From Janibacter sp. HTCC2649 (GTDB lineage Bacteria; Actinomycetota; Actinomycetes; Actinomycetales; Dermatophilaceae): a DNA stretch of 64,000 bases. The stretch covers positions 3,875,046 through 3,939,045 of the forward strand of contig NZ_CH672413.1 in NCBI RefSeq assembly GCF_000152705.1, read 5' to 3'. Shown here one piece after another: positions 28,001-37,000 of this stretch (within the stretch, counting starts at the first letter, position 1; every line of letters begins with the position of its first letter). Below the pieces are notes generated by a model. The model saw nothing but the letters and a program-made list of their open reading frames with translations. It made no database searches and had not been told where the DNA came from. The translations under genes and the position numbers were made by a program.

Positions 28001-29950
28001 GGCGTCGACAGCCAGTCGCAGGACTTCACCGTCGTCGGTGTCGGCGACATGAGCGGTGACGTCTTCGGCAACGGCATGCTGCTGTCCGAGCACATCCGTC
28101 TCGTCGCCGCGTTCGACCACCGCCACATCTTCATCGACCCTGAACCCGTTGCGGCACAGTCGTTCCAGGAGCGAGCACGGCTCTTTGCGCTGCCACGTTC
28201 ATCGTGGGACGACTATGACCGTTCGCTCATCTCGGAGGGCGGTGGCGTCTTCCCGAGGACGCTGAAGTCCATCGCGATCACCCCGCAGATGCGAGCGGCC
28301 CTGGGTCTGCCCGACGACACGACGATGATGACTCCGACAGAGCTCATCCACGCGATCGTCCTCGCGCCGGCGGACCTGTTCTGGAACGGTGGCATCGGCA
28401 CCTACGTCAAGGCGTCCAGCGAGAGCCACCTCGAGATCGGCGACCGCGCCAACGACGCCATCCGCGTCAACGGCAACGAGCTCCGGGTCAAGGTCGTGGG
28501 CGAGGGCGGCAACCTCGGCCTCTCGCAGCTGGGCCGGATCGAGGCGGCCCTCTCGGGGGTTCGCGTCAACACCGACGCCATCGACAACAGTGCGGGCGTC
28601 GACACGTCCGACCACGAGGTCAACATCAAGATCCTTCTGGGCGACGTCGTCCGACGCGGTGACCTCACCACCGAGGAGCGCAACACCCTCCTCGCGTCGA
28701 TGACCGACGACGTGGCCGAGCACGTGCTCCGCGACAACTACGAGCAGAACGTCCTCCTCGGCAACGCCCGGGCGCAGGAGGTCTCCATGGTGTCCGTGCA
28801 CCAGCGGCTCATGGGCTGGCTCGAGGAGCGCGGCGAGCTCGACCGGGCCCTGGAGTTCCTGCCGACCGACGCCGAGATCGAGAAGCGCGCCTCCGAAGGT
28901 ATTGGCCTGAAGTCCCCGGAGTTCGCGGTGCTCGTCGCCTACGCCAAGCTCGCGCTCAAGAAGGACATCCTCGAGAGCGACCTTCCGGACGACCCGTACT
29001 TCGAGGCGACGCTCGCCGACTACTTCCCGGCAGCACTGCGGGAGGCGTATGCCGCGGAGCTGGGTGAGCATCCCCTGCGCCGTGAGATCGTCACCAACTC
29101 CGTCGTGAACTCGATGGTCAACCGTGGCGGCATCACCTTCGCCTTCCGGGCGACGGAGGAGGCCGCCGGCAGCCCCGAGCAGGTGGCTCGCGCCTACGTC
29201 GTGTGCCGTGAGGTCTTCGACCTGCGCGGCCACGTCGAGGCCGTCGAGGCGCTCGACAACGTCCTGCCGACCTCGGTGCAGACGGAGCTCTACCTCGAGT
29301 TCCGGCGGCTGCTCGACCGGGCCGTCCGCTGGCTGCTGGTCGCTCGCCCGAACCGACTCGACATCACCACCGAGGTCGAGCGGTTCGCCCCGGTTGTCGC
29401 CGCGCTCGCGCCGCGCATCCCCGAGCTGCTCCAGGGGACCGAGCGTGAACGCGTCGTCGCCCAGGCGGCGCACTGGGAGGCCGCCGGTGTGCCGACCGAC
29501 CTGGCCAAGCGGGCGGCATCACTTCTCGACTCCTACTCACTGCTCGACGTCGTCGACATCGCCTCCGATCTCGACCGCACACCCAGCGACGTCGCCGAGG
29601 TCTACTTCCGGATGTCGGAGCGGTTCGGCATCGACGGCATGCTCACCCGGGTGGCCCGCCTGCCCCGTGACGACCGCTGGGATGCGCTTGCTCGTGGAGC
29701 GCTGCGCGACGACCTCTACGGCGTGCTCGAGGCGTTCACCCGCAGTGCCTTCGAGTTCGAGGAGGATCTCGACGGCGACGGCACGGTGACTGCCGAGGAA
29801 CGCATCGAGTCGTGGAGCCTGGCCAACGCGGACGGTCTGGCGCGCGCGGCAACCCAGCTCACCGGCATCCGTTCGCTCGAAAAGCCCAACATCGCGGCAC
29901 TCTCTGTCGCGTTGCGTGCGCTCCGATCCATGGTCCGCTCCGGGAAGTGA
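25022..29950 (+). CDS. gdh: NAD-specific glutamate dehydrogenase, large (180-kDa) type
   Basis: 1642-residue glutamate dehydrogenase of the large L_180 class (M. tuberculosis Rv2476c type), converting glutamate to 2-oxoglutarate and ammonium with NAD+. The N-terminal third carries ACT-like regulatory modules (VTDDMPFLVDSVTSALVQ). The catalytic core begins around residue 800 with FGSVARGGLRWSDRREDF, the substrate lysine region TGSKGGFYAKDLP, and VVAADKGTATFSDIAN. The nucleotide-binding part includes VVGVGDMSGDVFGNGML and VVGEGGNLGLSQ. The leader has a possible -10 TAGTCT at 24943-24948 but no clear -35. With pruA nearby, it suggests amino-acid carbon use. Confidence 0.96.
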   Translation: MTESSVHPRSTTLDTIITAFADLDDRPDGPVVVSRYYRHVPDEELRSRPALTLAGTVKSHLEIAQTRAPGAGLVRVFNPTTESDGWSSARTVIQVVTDDMPFLVDSVTSALVQRDIDIHLVVHPQLRVRRDASGQLIETCDEDCATAATDDGTGVLSESWILLTIDRESDEAGREELQAILENVLGDVREAVADWPRMRTKCLVLAAELEGEPPAGVDRDEVGQAVAFLRWMANNHFTFLGYREYSLEATDDGDVIRPLNGTGLGMLQKDRPADKALVPLSPQSSKKARERGVLVLTKANSRSTVHRPAYLDYVGVRTYSADGQTLGEKRFLGLYASTAYTESVLRLPVVAEKVAAVLERSGLAADSHTGKDLVEVLETYPRDELIQASPDQLFETAMAVTQLQERRRTKLFLREDDFGRFVSCQVYIPRDRYNTGVRTRMAAILKDAFHGESVEFTARVSERALSRLQFVVRVPVGQRIQSLDETQRADLERSLVEVSRNWSDRLGDGLRGRLGEVEGDRLLDKFGRGFPTGYEETFSVVQGVADLHHLDRLGDDRRTSVALYRPADSAENLRRFKLFRIDPLSLTDILPIFTDMGVEVVDEQPYEVTRSDGSPLHVYDFGLRVNDAAIWSGVTHEDLRDLFEGAVLAVWDGRAESDGFNQLVLAARLTWRQVVILRTVAKYLRQTQATFSQSYFEDALVSNPTIATDLVAFFEARFDPDRFDGEATDEREAAAKEIADRITGALDDVSSLDEDRIIRSFLAVMTATLRTNFFQTVAMTEVAAEEDVAESKPYVSLKLNPKAIPDLPAPRPAYEIWVYSPQVEGVHLRFGSVARGGLRWSDRREDFRTEILGLVKAQMVKNAVIVPTGSKGGFYAKDLPDPAVSREKWLEEGQSAYRTFISGLLDLTDNRVGTEITAPERVVRHDGDDSYLVVAADKGTATFSDIANGVAQSYGFWLDDAFASGGSAGYDHKAMGITARGAWESVKRHFREMGVDSQSQDFTVVGVGDMSGDVFGNGMLLSEHIRLVAAFDHRHIFIDPEPVAAQSFQERARLFALPRSSWDDYDRSLISEGGGVFPRTLKSIAITPQMRAALGLPDDTTMMTPTELIHAIVLAPADLFWNGGIGTYVKASSESHLEIGDRANDAIRVNGNELRVKVVGEGGNLGLSQLGRIEAALSGVRVNTDAIDNSAGVDTSDHEVNIKILLGDVVRRGDLTTEERNTLLASMTDDVAEHVLRDNYEQNVLLGNARAQEVSMVSVHQRLMGWLEERGELDRALEFLPTDAEIEKRASEGIGLKSPEFAVLVAYAKLALKKDILESDLPDDPYFEATLADYFPAALREAYAAELGEHPLRREIVTNSVVNSMVNRGGITFAFRATEEAAGSPEQVARAYVVCREVFDLRGHVEAVEALDNVLPTSVQTELYLEFRRLLDRAVRWLLVARPNRLDITTEVERFAPVVAALAPRIPELLQGTERERVVAQAAHWEAAGVPTDLAKRAASLLDSYSLLDVVDIASDLDRTPSDVAEVYFRMSERFGIDGMLTRVARLPRDDRWDALARGALRDDLYGVLEAFTRSAFEFEEDLDGDGTVTAEERIESWSLANADGLARAATQLTGIRSLEKPNIAALSVALRALRSMVRSGK

Positions 29951-29963
29951 GGGACCCACGATC

Positions 29964-29969
29964 TAGGCT
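29964..29969 (+). promoter_or_regulatory. -10 hexamer TAGGCT of pdtaS
   Basis: TAGGCT ends 6 bases before the GTG at 29976, consistent with a leaderless transcript. It lies in the 25-base gap after gdh. Confidence 0.5.
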
Positions 29970-29975
29970 CGGCCC

Positions 29976-31460
29976 GTGAGCACCCTTGCCGAATCCCTCC
30001 GCGCCTCAACCACGCTGGAGGATGCCGACATCGAGTGGGTCCACTTGGTTGTCGGCGACTGGCAGCTCATCGCGGACCTGTCGTTCGCCGACCTCGTCCT
30101 GTGGGTTCCGTCGGGCCTCGACGGGTGGCGGGCCGTGGCCCACGTGCGGCCCAACACGGGACCGATGGTCTTCTACGACGACGTCGTCGGCAGGACCTCC
30201 GGGCGATGGCGCGACCCGATTCTCGATGAGGCCTATCGGCACCGACGGATCGTCGCCGCGCGCGAGCCGGAGCGGCAGGGTGAGATGGCCGTGCGTGAGC
30301 ACGCCATCCCCGTCGTCAAAGAGGGCCGTGCGCTCGCGGTCATCACCCGGCACGCCAACGTCGTCACCGGTCGGACCCCGAGCCGGCTCGAGCTGACCTA
30401 TCGGCACCTCGCCGACGCCCTCACGCGGATGATCGCGGCGGGGGAGTTCCCGAGCACCGCGGCCCCCACCGGGGCTCGTCGGGGGGCCCCTCGCGTCGGC
30501 GACGGTGTCGTCCACCTCGACACCGACGGGGCAGTGCTCTACGCCAGCCCCAACGCGATCAGCGCCATCCACCGTCTCGGGCATCGCGGCGACGTGATCG
30601 GTGAGGTCCTGTCCACTGTCGTCGCCGAGCTGTTGCAGTCCTCTGGCTCTGCGGTCGACGAGTCACTCGCCGTGGTCATCACCGGCCGGGCGCCCTGGTG
30701 GACCGAGATCTCGACGACGTCGGCGAGTGTCACGTTGCGGGCGATCCCACTCACCGCGGCGGGCAGTCGCGAAGGCGCCATGCTCCTGCTGCGCGACGTC
30801 TCCGAGTTGCGCCGCCGGGAGCAGGAGCTCATCACCAAGGACGCGACGATCCGCGAGATCCATCACCGGGTCAAGAACAACCTCCAGACCGTCGCGGCCC
30901 TCCTGCGGCTGCAGTCCCGGCGGGTGCCCGACCAGGGCGCTCGCAATGCCCTCGACGAGGCCGTGCGTCGGGTCGGAACGATCGCCCTCGTCCACGAGAC
31001 CCTGAGCCAGGGGATCGACGAGACGGTCGACTTCGACGAGATCGCGGTGCGTGGGCTGAGGGCCGTCGTCGACATCGCCGTCACCGAGCACCGCGTCGAC
31101 TCCACGGTGATCGGGTCCTTTGGCCGGATGCGCGCCGAGGATGCGACCTCGCTCGCCATGATCGTGTCCGAGCTCGTCCAGAATGCCGTCGAGCACGGCC
31201 TCGCCTCGCGTGGGGGCTCGATCTCGATCGAGGTCGAGCGGCGCGAGGTCGAGCAGGGCGTCGATGGACTCACTGTGACGATCACGGATGACGGCACCGG
31301 CCTGCCGGCCGGGTTCCGACCCGTGCTCGCAGGGCTCGGCACGCGCATCGTCACGTCGCTGGTCCAGGACCTGCAGGGCCGGATCCGGTGGGAACCGGCG
31401 TCACCGCAGGGAACTCGCGTCGAGTTCACTGCCCGGTTGCGCCCGCTGACCCGCCACTAG
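29976..31460 (+). CDS. pdtaS: sensor histidine kinase PdtaS
   Basis: 494-residue soluble kinase. It has an N-terminal GAF-like domain, a PAS domain (about 170-275), a HisKA_2 dimerisation helix with the phospho-site at H296/H297 (REIHHRVKNNLQTVAALLRLQ), and a HATPase (SELVQNAVEHGLASRGG, DDGTGLPAG). PdtaS in M. tuberculosis (Rv3220c) phosphorylates PdtaR, an ANTAR RNA-binding antiterminator, and senses nitric oxide and copper-type signals. No pdtaR is in the window. The neighbour whiB1 matches the mycobacterial order, here separated by an inserted DUF222-HNH gene. Confidence 0.93.
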   Translation: MSTLAESLRASTTLEDADIEWVHLVVGDWQLIADLSFADLVLWVPSGLDGWRAVAHVRPNTGPMVFYDDVVGRTSGRWRDPILDEAYRHRRIVAAREPERQGEMAVREHAIPVVKEGRALAVITRHANVVTGRTPSRLELTYRHLADALTRMIAAGEFPSTAAPTGARRGAPRVGDGVVHLDTDGAVLYASPNAISAIHRLGHRGDVIGEVLSTVVAELLQSSGSAVDESLAVVITGRAPWWTEISTTSASVTLRAIPLTAAGSREGAMLLLRDVSELRRREQELITKDATIREIHHRVKNNLQTVAALLRLQSRRVPDQGARNALDEAVRRVGTIALVHETLSQGIDETVDFDEIAVRGLRAVVDIAVTEHRVDSTVIGSFGRMRAEDATSLAMIVSELVQNAVEHGLASRGGSISIEVERREVEQGVDGLTVTITDDGTGLPAGFRPVLAGLGTRIVTSLVQDLQGRIRWEPASPQGTRVEFTARLRPLTRH

Positions 31461-31707
31461 ATCACCCCCACCCCGGCGGGGTATGCCGTCCGCTCACCTT
31501 TCGATCTCGCTGGTGGTCTCCCAGATGAGGAGGTCAGCGCATCGGTTGGGGGCCCCTTGTGGGGTGGCCGGCGTCTGAGAAGCCGGTGTCGGTGGTCGTT
31601 GTTAACGTGATTTCGGTCGGGGTTGCGCCTCGGTCCGGTGTCGGGTGCTTTCGCGCGAATTCGGTTGTGCCAGTGCGGAATTCAGCCCAGAGCGTAGCCG
31701 AAAACAC

Positions 31708-31737
31708 TTGACAGTCGAACGTGAGTTCTAGGACAAT
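31708..31737 (+). promoter_or_regulatory. SOS-type promoter: LexA box between -35 and -10
   Basis: TTGACA (31708-31713) and GACAAT (31732-31737) with an 18-base spacer flank TCGAACGTGAGTTCTA (31715-31730), which matches the actinobacterial LexA box CGAAC-N4-GTTC. The ATG at 31745 is 7 bases after the -10, so the message is probably leaderless. The remaining 31461-31707 shows nothing beyond one GTATGCCG copy at 31491 and G/C-rich short hairpins. Confidence 0.75.
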
Positions 31738-31744
31738 TGAGGGC

Positions 31745-33451
31745 ATGAACGAGACACCCGCAACCGACATTGCGCGACTGCGCGCAGCGTTGGAGGGTGC
31801 CCGTGACGCGTTGGTTTCGGACGGCTCGGGGGCGGGGCCGTTGGGGGATGTGTTGACCCGGTTGAACGGGCCGGAGTTGGCGGAGTTCATGGCGTTGATG
31901 GATGACGTGAAAGCACGTGCGGCTGCGGGTCAGATCCGGGTGACGGCGGAGGCGTCGCACCGGGGTGAGTTCACGTCCGCTCGTCGCGGGGAGGGTTCGG
32001 TGCATTCCTGGGTGCGGGAGCATGCACCGTCGTTGCAGCAGGACGGTGCGGGTCAGGTTGCGCAGTTGGCGCAGGATGTGGCGTGTTCGGTGCCGGGTGG
32101 GTTGTGGTCGACGGCGGGTCCTGGGGTGGGGGCGTACGCGGACCCGGAGAAGCCTGAAGGGATTGTGTGGGCGCGGGTGCTCACCGGTGAGGTGGGGGCG
32201 AAGCTGGCGCTCAAGGTGTTGCGGGAGGCTGCCCGGTTGGAAGACATGTTGGCGCCGGAGGCGGTGCCCACGGTCGCGAAGGCGATGTGCGACTTCGGGG
32301 TGGCCTGGGGTGCGGGCGAAGTGCCGAAGCTGCGTCATGAGTTGATTGCCCGGTTCGGGCGTGAGGGTGAGTTCGATGACGTGCAGGACCGGTTGCGGTC
32401 CGGGGCGTACCTGTCCAGTCCTCGTATCCAGGATGGGGATGTCACGGCGTACGAGTTGGCTTTGACTCCGGAGCAGGCGGCGATGTTGGAGGCCGCGATC
32501 GGCCCGTTGTCCCAGCCCGCCCCCAACGAGGTCACGGGGGAGCGGGACCACCGCCCGGCGGGACAACGTCGCGCGGAGGCGTTGGCTGCGGTGTGTGGGC
32601 GGGTCGCGGGGGAAGACGCCGCGGCGCAGGATTCACCGGGTGGGGCGGACACGACGGTGCACGTGAACATGGACTTCGATGACCTCCTGGCCCACTTCCC
32701 CGACCACGAAGACACTGACACTGCGCCTGACCTCGACCGTGAAACTGAGGGTTCCGGGTGTGGGCGAGTGATGGTGTCGCGGGCTCAGGCCACGATGCTG
32801 TCCCCGGCGATCGTGCGCCAGCTCGCGTGCGACGCCGACATCCTCCCGGTCGTGTTCGGCTCGAACGGGGAAATCTTGGACGTGGGGCGCGCGGTCAGGT
32901 TGTTCACCAAGGCTCAGCGCCGCGCCCTGTGGCACAGGGACAAGCACTGCACCTATCCCGGCTGTGATGTTCCGGCCGGGTGGGCCAAGGCGCACCACCT
33001 GGTTCATTGGGTCGATGGTGGCGATTCGGACCTGGCCAACGCGGCCCTGCTGTGTCAACGCCACCACACCCACGTCCACGACAAGCGGTTCATCGCGACC
33101 GTGCACCCACCCGACGAACACGGCCGGTGCGTCACCTGGGACCTCACTCCCGGCTCCTACGACCGGGACCTCCCCGCCCGCCTGAACCGCATCCACCGCG
33201 AACGCGCGAAGCAACGTGCCACCGCGGAGCAGGGGGCGGCCGAACGCGCCCGCCTCGACACCGGACCACCCGACCCCTGGGCCAACGAACCACCCGAGGA
33301 CGTCATCGAAGCCTGGATCGATGAGTGGACCGCCGAAGAGCAGGACCGCGAACGCCTCGAAGCCCAACGAGAGGCGCAGATCGACGACGCCCTCGCCACC
33401 ATGCTCGACGAAGAACGCACACTCGGTGAATCACGGGCCAACACCGGCTGA
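31745..33451 (+). CDS. DUF222 HNH endonuclease (13E12 repeat family)
   Basis: 568-residue protein with an N-terminal DUF222 domain (about 40-330) and a C-terminal HNH nuclease: CTYPGCDVPAGWAKAHHLVHW, then DLANAALLCQRHHTHVH (about 405-450). This provides zinc cysteines and the catalytic HH...H. The acidic tail is helical. The family is repeated in actinobacterial genomes and several M. tuberculosis copies (13E12 repeats) have LexA boxes. Here an SOS box overlaps the promoter. Third positions contain visibly more TTG/GTG codons than neighbouring genes, suggesting a recent arrival. It sits between pdtaS and whiB1, adjacent in mycobacteria. The frame opens at 31721, but ATG 31745 is preferred. 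Confidence 0.9.
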   Translation: MNETPATDIARLRAALEGARDALVSDGSGAGPLGDVLTRLNGPELAEFMALMDDVKARAAAGQIRVTAEASHRGEFTSARRGEGSVHSWVREHAPSLQQDGAGQVAQLAQDVACSVPGGLWSTAGPGVGAYADPEKPEGIVWARVLTGEVGAKLALKVLREAARLEDMLAPEAVPTVAKAMCDFGVAWGAGEVPKLRHELIARFGREGEFDDVQDRLRSGAYLSSPRIQDGDVTAYELALTPEQAAMLEAAIGPLSQPAPNEVTGERDHRPAGQRRAEALAAVCGRVAGEDAAAQDSPGGADTTVHVNMDFDDLLAHFPDHEDTDTAPDLDRETEGSGCGRVMVSRAQATMLSPAIVRQLACDADILPVVFGSNGEILDVGRAVRLFTKAQRRALWHRDKHCTYPGCDVPAGWAKAHHLVHWVDGGDSDLANAALLCQRHHTHVHDKRFIATVHPPDEHGRCVTWDLTPGSYDRDLPARLNRIHRERAKQRATAEQGAAERARLDTGPPDPWANEPPEDVIEAWIDEWTAEEQDRERLEAQREAQIDDALATMLDEERTLGESRANTG

Positions 33452-33495
33452 TCCGGGGCTTGGGCGGTACGTGCGGTGGGGGTGGAGAGACAAGA

Positions 33496-33522
33496 ACGGC
33501 CTCGCCGCAATGGCGAGGCCGT
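33496..33522. terminator. hairpin terminator between DUF222-HNH and whiB1
   Basis: ACGGCCTCGCC and GGCGAGGCCGT form a perfect 11-bp stem with a 5-base loop. On the minus strand it is followed by TTCTTGTCT, so it mainly terminates whiB1. It can also stop the convergent HNH transcript. Confidence 0.8.
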
Positions 33523-33540
33523 CGAGTGTCGTGCTGTGAG

Positions 33541-33789
33541 TCAGCCTGCGCGGCGGGCGCGGGCGTTGCGGCGCTTGAGTGCGCGTCGCTCGTCCTCGGA
33601 GAGTCCGCCCCAGACGCCAGCGTCCTGTCCGGACTCCAGCGCCCATTTGAGGCAGGTGTCAACGACTTCACAGCGGCGGCAGACAGCCTTGGCCTCCTCG
33701 ATCTGCAGAATCGCCGGGCCGGTGTTCCCAATGGGGAAGAACAGCTCGGGATCTTCATCGAGGCAGGCAGCGCGGTCGCGCCAATCCAT
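33541..33789 (-). CDS. whiB1: WhiB-family iron-sulfur transcription factor WhiB1
   Basis: 82 residues with the complete WhiB set: C9, C37, C40, C46 for the [4Fe-4S] cluster, the GVWGG turn, and the basic C-terminal RRALKRRNARARR that binds the DNA minor groove or cooperates with sigma-A. The sequence MDWRDRAACLDEDPELFF and the SEDERRALKRRNAR block match WhiB1, the essential nitric-oxide-responsive member, rather than WhiB2/WhmD. The ATG at 33789 gives the family start; the extended frame to 33855 is leader. The leader is about 115-200 bases and contains hairpins and two possible -10 elements. The neighbour of pdtaS in mycobacteria. Confidence 0.93.
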   Translation of the reverse strand: MDWRDRAACLDEDPELFFPIGNTGPAILQIEEAKAVCRRCEVVDTCLKWALESGQDAGVWGGLSEDERRALKRRNARARRAG

Positions 33790-33844
33790 GGGTGGTGCTC
33801 CTGTTCCGTGGAGTTCATGTGGTGCTGGCCGCTTGCAGGGGTGA

Positions 33845-33875
33845 GCAAGGACCAACCGAAGGGTTGCGTCCTTGC
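33845..33875 (-). promoter_or_regulatory. 13-bp hairpin in the whiB1 leader
   Basis: As RNA from the minus strand, GCAAGGAC plus CAACC pair with GGUUG plus GUCCUUGC around a CUUC loop (or a C-UUCG-G tetraloop by shifted pairing), with a single G bulge. It lies 56-86 bases upstream of the whiB1 ATG. It could control mRNA stability or act as a protein or RNA target. Not a terminator by shape, as no U tract follows. Confidence 0.55.
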
Positions 33876-33883
33876 AAACCCAA

Positions 33884-33996
33884 CGGACGTAGACACACAG
33901 ACGTCCGAACCTTCAGTCTAGACCCCGCAACCCAATTCCGCACCGGTTCTGGGGGGTGAGATTTTCGTTCGCGAGGCGACCAAGATTTCGAGCCTA
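33884..33996 (-). promoter_or_regulatory. whiB1 promoter region: dyad and tandem -10-like elements
   Basis: The word GGGTCTAG(A/G)CT occurs twice on the minus strand. It gives TAGACT (33915-33920) and TAGGCT (33991-33996) as possible -10 hexamers 76 bases apart. Just downstream of the nearer one, CGGACGT (33884-33890) and ACGTCCG (33901-33907) form a perfect dyad placed at about +1, an operator-like location. No convincing -35 or CRP site was found. Confidence 0.45.
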
Positions 33997-34064
33997 GACC
34001 CTCAGCGGCTGCACGTCTTCCACGCGCAACGACTCAGCCACCGATTGTGTTCCGTGATGGGTCC

Positions 34065-37000
34065 TCACACGGTGAGCTGGTCGGCTGCCAGCACTCGACC
34101 GATCTGCACCTCCGTGTACTGCCGCCCGCTCACCAGCAGCGCTCGTCCGGGCAGGGCAGCGAGGCCTCTCGGAGCACGGATCGCGAACGCCTCACCATCG
34201 CTGGGGGCGCGCGGACCGAGCAGGATCCCTGACTGCTCGCGGGCGACCGTGTGGACGATCCCGCGAAAGGCCAAGGACACGGCGCTGAGGGTGGACGCGG
34301 CCACGACCAGGCCGGCATCGCGGTCGACGAGGGCGAGAATCTCCTGCAGGACCGGCTCGACCGGCGTGCCATCGAGGCGTTCGGCATCGTCAATGAGCAC
34401 GACGAGATCCGGGTGAAGATTCTTGGCGTCGATGAGTCCTTGGGAGTCCCAGGGGTCGACGCGGATCACACCGGCCGTGCGCCCGACCTCCTCGGCGCGC
34501 CCTTCCACGACGGATACCGGACGGCCGGCTGCCACTGCCGAGCGGGCGAGGGAAGCCAACGTGGTCGACCGGCCCGAGCGGGAGTGGCCCGCGACGAGAA
34601 TCCGGCGTCCGTGCCGCTCCGGGTCCAGCACCGCCGTGGCGCCCGTCTCCGCGGACAGACCGATCGGCAACTGGCCAACGGGCAAGGACTGGCCGTGTGT
34701 GCGACGCCCAGAAAGAAGGAGGGCGTGGTCCACGACATCCGGAAGCTGGGGCAGCGCGAACGGCTCCGCAGCCCCGACCGGTCGCGCGACCGCTTCGGCC
34801 AACGGATCGCGCAAGGCAAACTGCACCTCGGTCCGATCGCGCAGCCGCAAGCCGCGACCGGGCGCACGACTCGAGGGGAGATCGCTTCTCGACAGCCCCG
34901 CGTAGGTCGCGTCGGACGGGTCGGCCAGAGGCAGGACGAACGTCTCGGAGATGACCGCACTCAGCCGACCCGACAGTGCAGATCGATCACCCGTGACCAC
35001 CGCGCGCAGTCCGTTGTCGCCGCCGCGACAGAGGTCGAGCAGCTCATCGCGCAGTCCGCCGATCGCCAGATCGGCGTCAGCGTCGAGGCGCTCCCAGCCG
35101 TCGACGAGCAGCAGGGCGGGTGCAAGCGCACCGGCTGCCGTCGCAGGGCGTCGTTCCGTTCGCGACCGCAGCTGCGCGAGCAAGCGACGCACCCGCGACA
35201 CGTCGTCGGCACGCACGACGGCACCGACGTGCGGCAGGTCCGCAAGGTCAGCGAGCTCCCCGCTGGAGTCGATGACGTAGGCGTGGACGGGGTTGTTCTC
35301 GAGCGCGACCTGCGAGGCAAGGATCGTCCGCAAGCTGGTCGTGCGGCCGGACCTGGGACCCCCGACGACGAGCCAGTGACCGTGGTGATCCGCGTGGTCG
35401 AACGCGTCCTGACGCTGTTGGGCGGGGGAGTCCACCAGCCCGACGCCGGAGGCACCCAGGCCCGCCGGCTCGAGGAGGTCCGGGAGGGGCGGAAGCCAAG
35501 GGCGGTGAGGCGGTCGGACCCCCACCATCGAGGCTGCCTCCCGGGTGGTCGCGGCGAGGGCGCCGAGACCGGTCGCGTCTGCAGCCCCCTCGCCACGTGG
35601 GAGGGCGCCGGAGGTGGGGTCTGCCCCCAGAGCGACCGCCACGCGGGGCTCGCCCTCGGGCCGACCCGCCTGATCGAGAACTGTCACCGTCGTGGGGGCG
35701 GTAGCCATGCCGGAGCCGACGCGAGCGGCCTGGAACTCGAGGAGCTCACCGTCACCACCCCTGGCGAAGCCCCGACCCGGACGGGCGGTGGAGAGGTGGG
35801 CGGCATCGGGAGACCCGATGACATCAGTGGAGTCGGCGACGTCGCGCATTCGCATGGCGATGCGCAGGTTGACGTTGGCCTGGATGTCGGCGGTGATCGC
35901 GCCTGCCGGTCGCTGAGTGGCGAGCACGAGGTGAACGCCGAGCGAGCGGCCCACCGCGGCCAGGGACACCACGCCGTCGACGAAGTCGGGCAGCTCGTCG
36001 GCGAGGAGGCGGAACTCGTCGATGACGATGACGAGCCGGGGGAGGCCACGGTTTGGGGAGTCACCGACCCGCCGACGGTGGTCCGCGAAATCGCGCGCGC
36101 CCGATGCTGCCAACAGACCCTCGCGGCGCGTGATCTCGGCACCCAGGCTGATGAGGGCGCGACGAGCCAAGCCCTCGTCGAGGTTGGTCACGAGCCCCAC
36201 GGTGTGGGGCAGGTCGGCGCACTCGCCGAAGGCCGAGCCGCCCTTGTAGTCGACGAGGACGAACGTCATGTCCTCCGGTGAGCACTCCAGGGCGAGGGAC
36301 GTGACAAGCGTCCGGAGGAGCTCGGACTTGCCCGAGCCGGTCGTGCCGCCGACGAGCAGGTGAGGTCCGTCCGAGGCGAGGTCGATGGTCCACACCTCGC
36401 CCGCCAGGCGTCCGACCCGGGCGAGCGGCGCACCGCCGCCTTCACCCCAGTGCGCGGACAGCGCGGCTGGCGTCAACGACCGGGCGCCATCGAGCCACGG
36501 CAGGACGTCGAGCAGGTCCACCGAGCCGGGGACGACGTCGGCGTGGCCAGCGGCATCCTCGAACGCGGCGAGCGATCGGCCGATGCGCTCGCCCCACCAC
36601 CACCCGACCTGGTCGGGGATGAAGGCGGCGACTGGCTCGGCGCCATCGATGTCGAGTCGCGCCACCACGTCGCCCGCACGGGCACCGCCCTGCGCCCCCA
36701 CCCCCACGACGGCGCGGCACGAGGACGGGAGGGCGGCCGCGGTCCGCGCACCGACGAGGCACCACACGCCGAGGTCGCGACCGCGCTCGATGAGGTCGAC
36801 CAGCTCGCCGACGCCGAGGCCGCTCTCGGACTCGGGCAGGACCAGGAGGACTCGCGGATCGCGCGGGTTACGGCCGCGCTCGCGCTCCGCCTCGCGTGAG
36901 ACCACGAGTTGCCTCAGGGCGTCGAGACAGGTCGCCAGGTCCCCGTAGACCGCCGTGTGCGGCAGCCAGCGCGTCCAGGAGAGCGGCGCGGCAGCCTCAT

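Noticed and set aside
34050-34075. CRP-like TGTGA-N-TCAC site upstream of whiB1
   Set aside because: The half-sites are 7 rather than 6 bases apart, imperfect, and lie over the 3' end of the ATPase gene.
34251-36281. 676-residue open frame antisense to the EssC-like gene
   Set aside because: No recognisable motifs and composition typical of a shadow frame.
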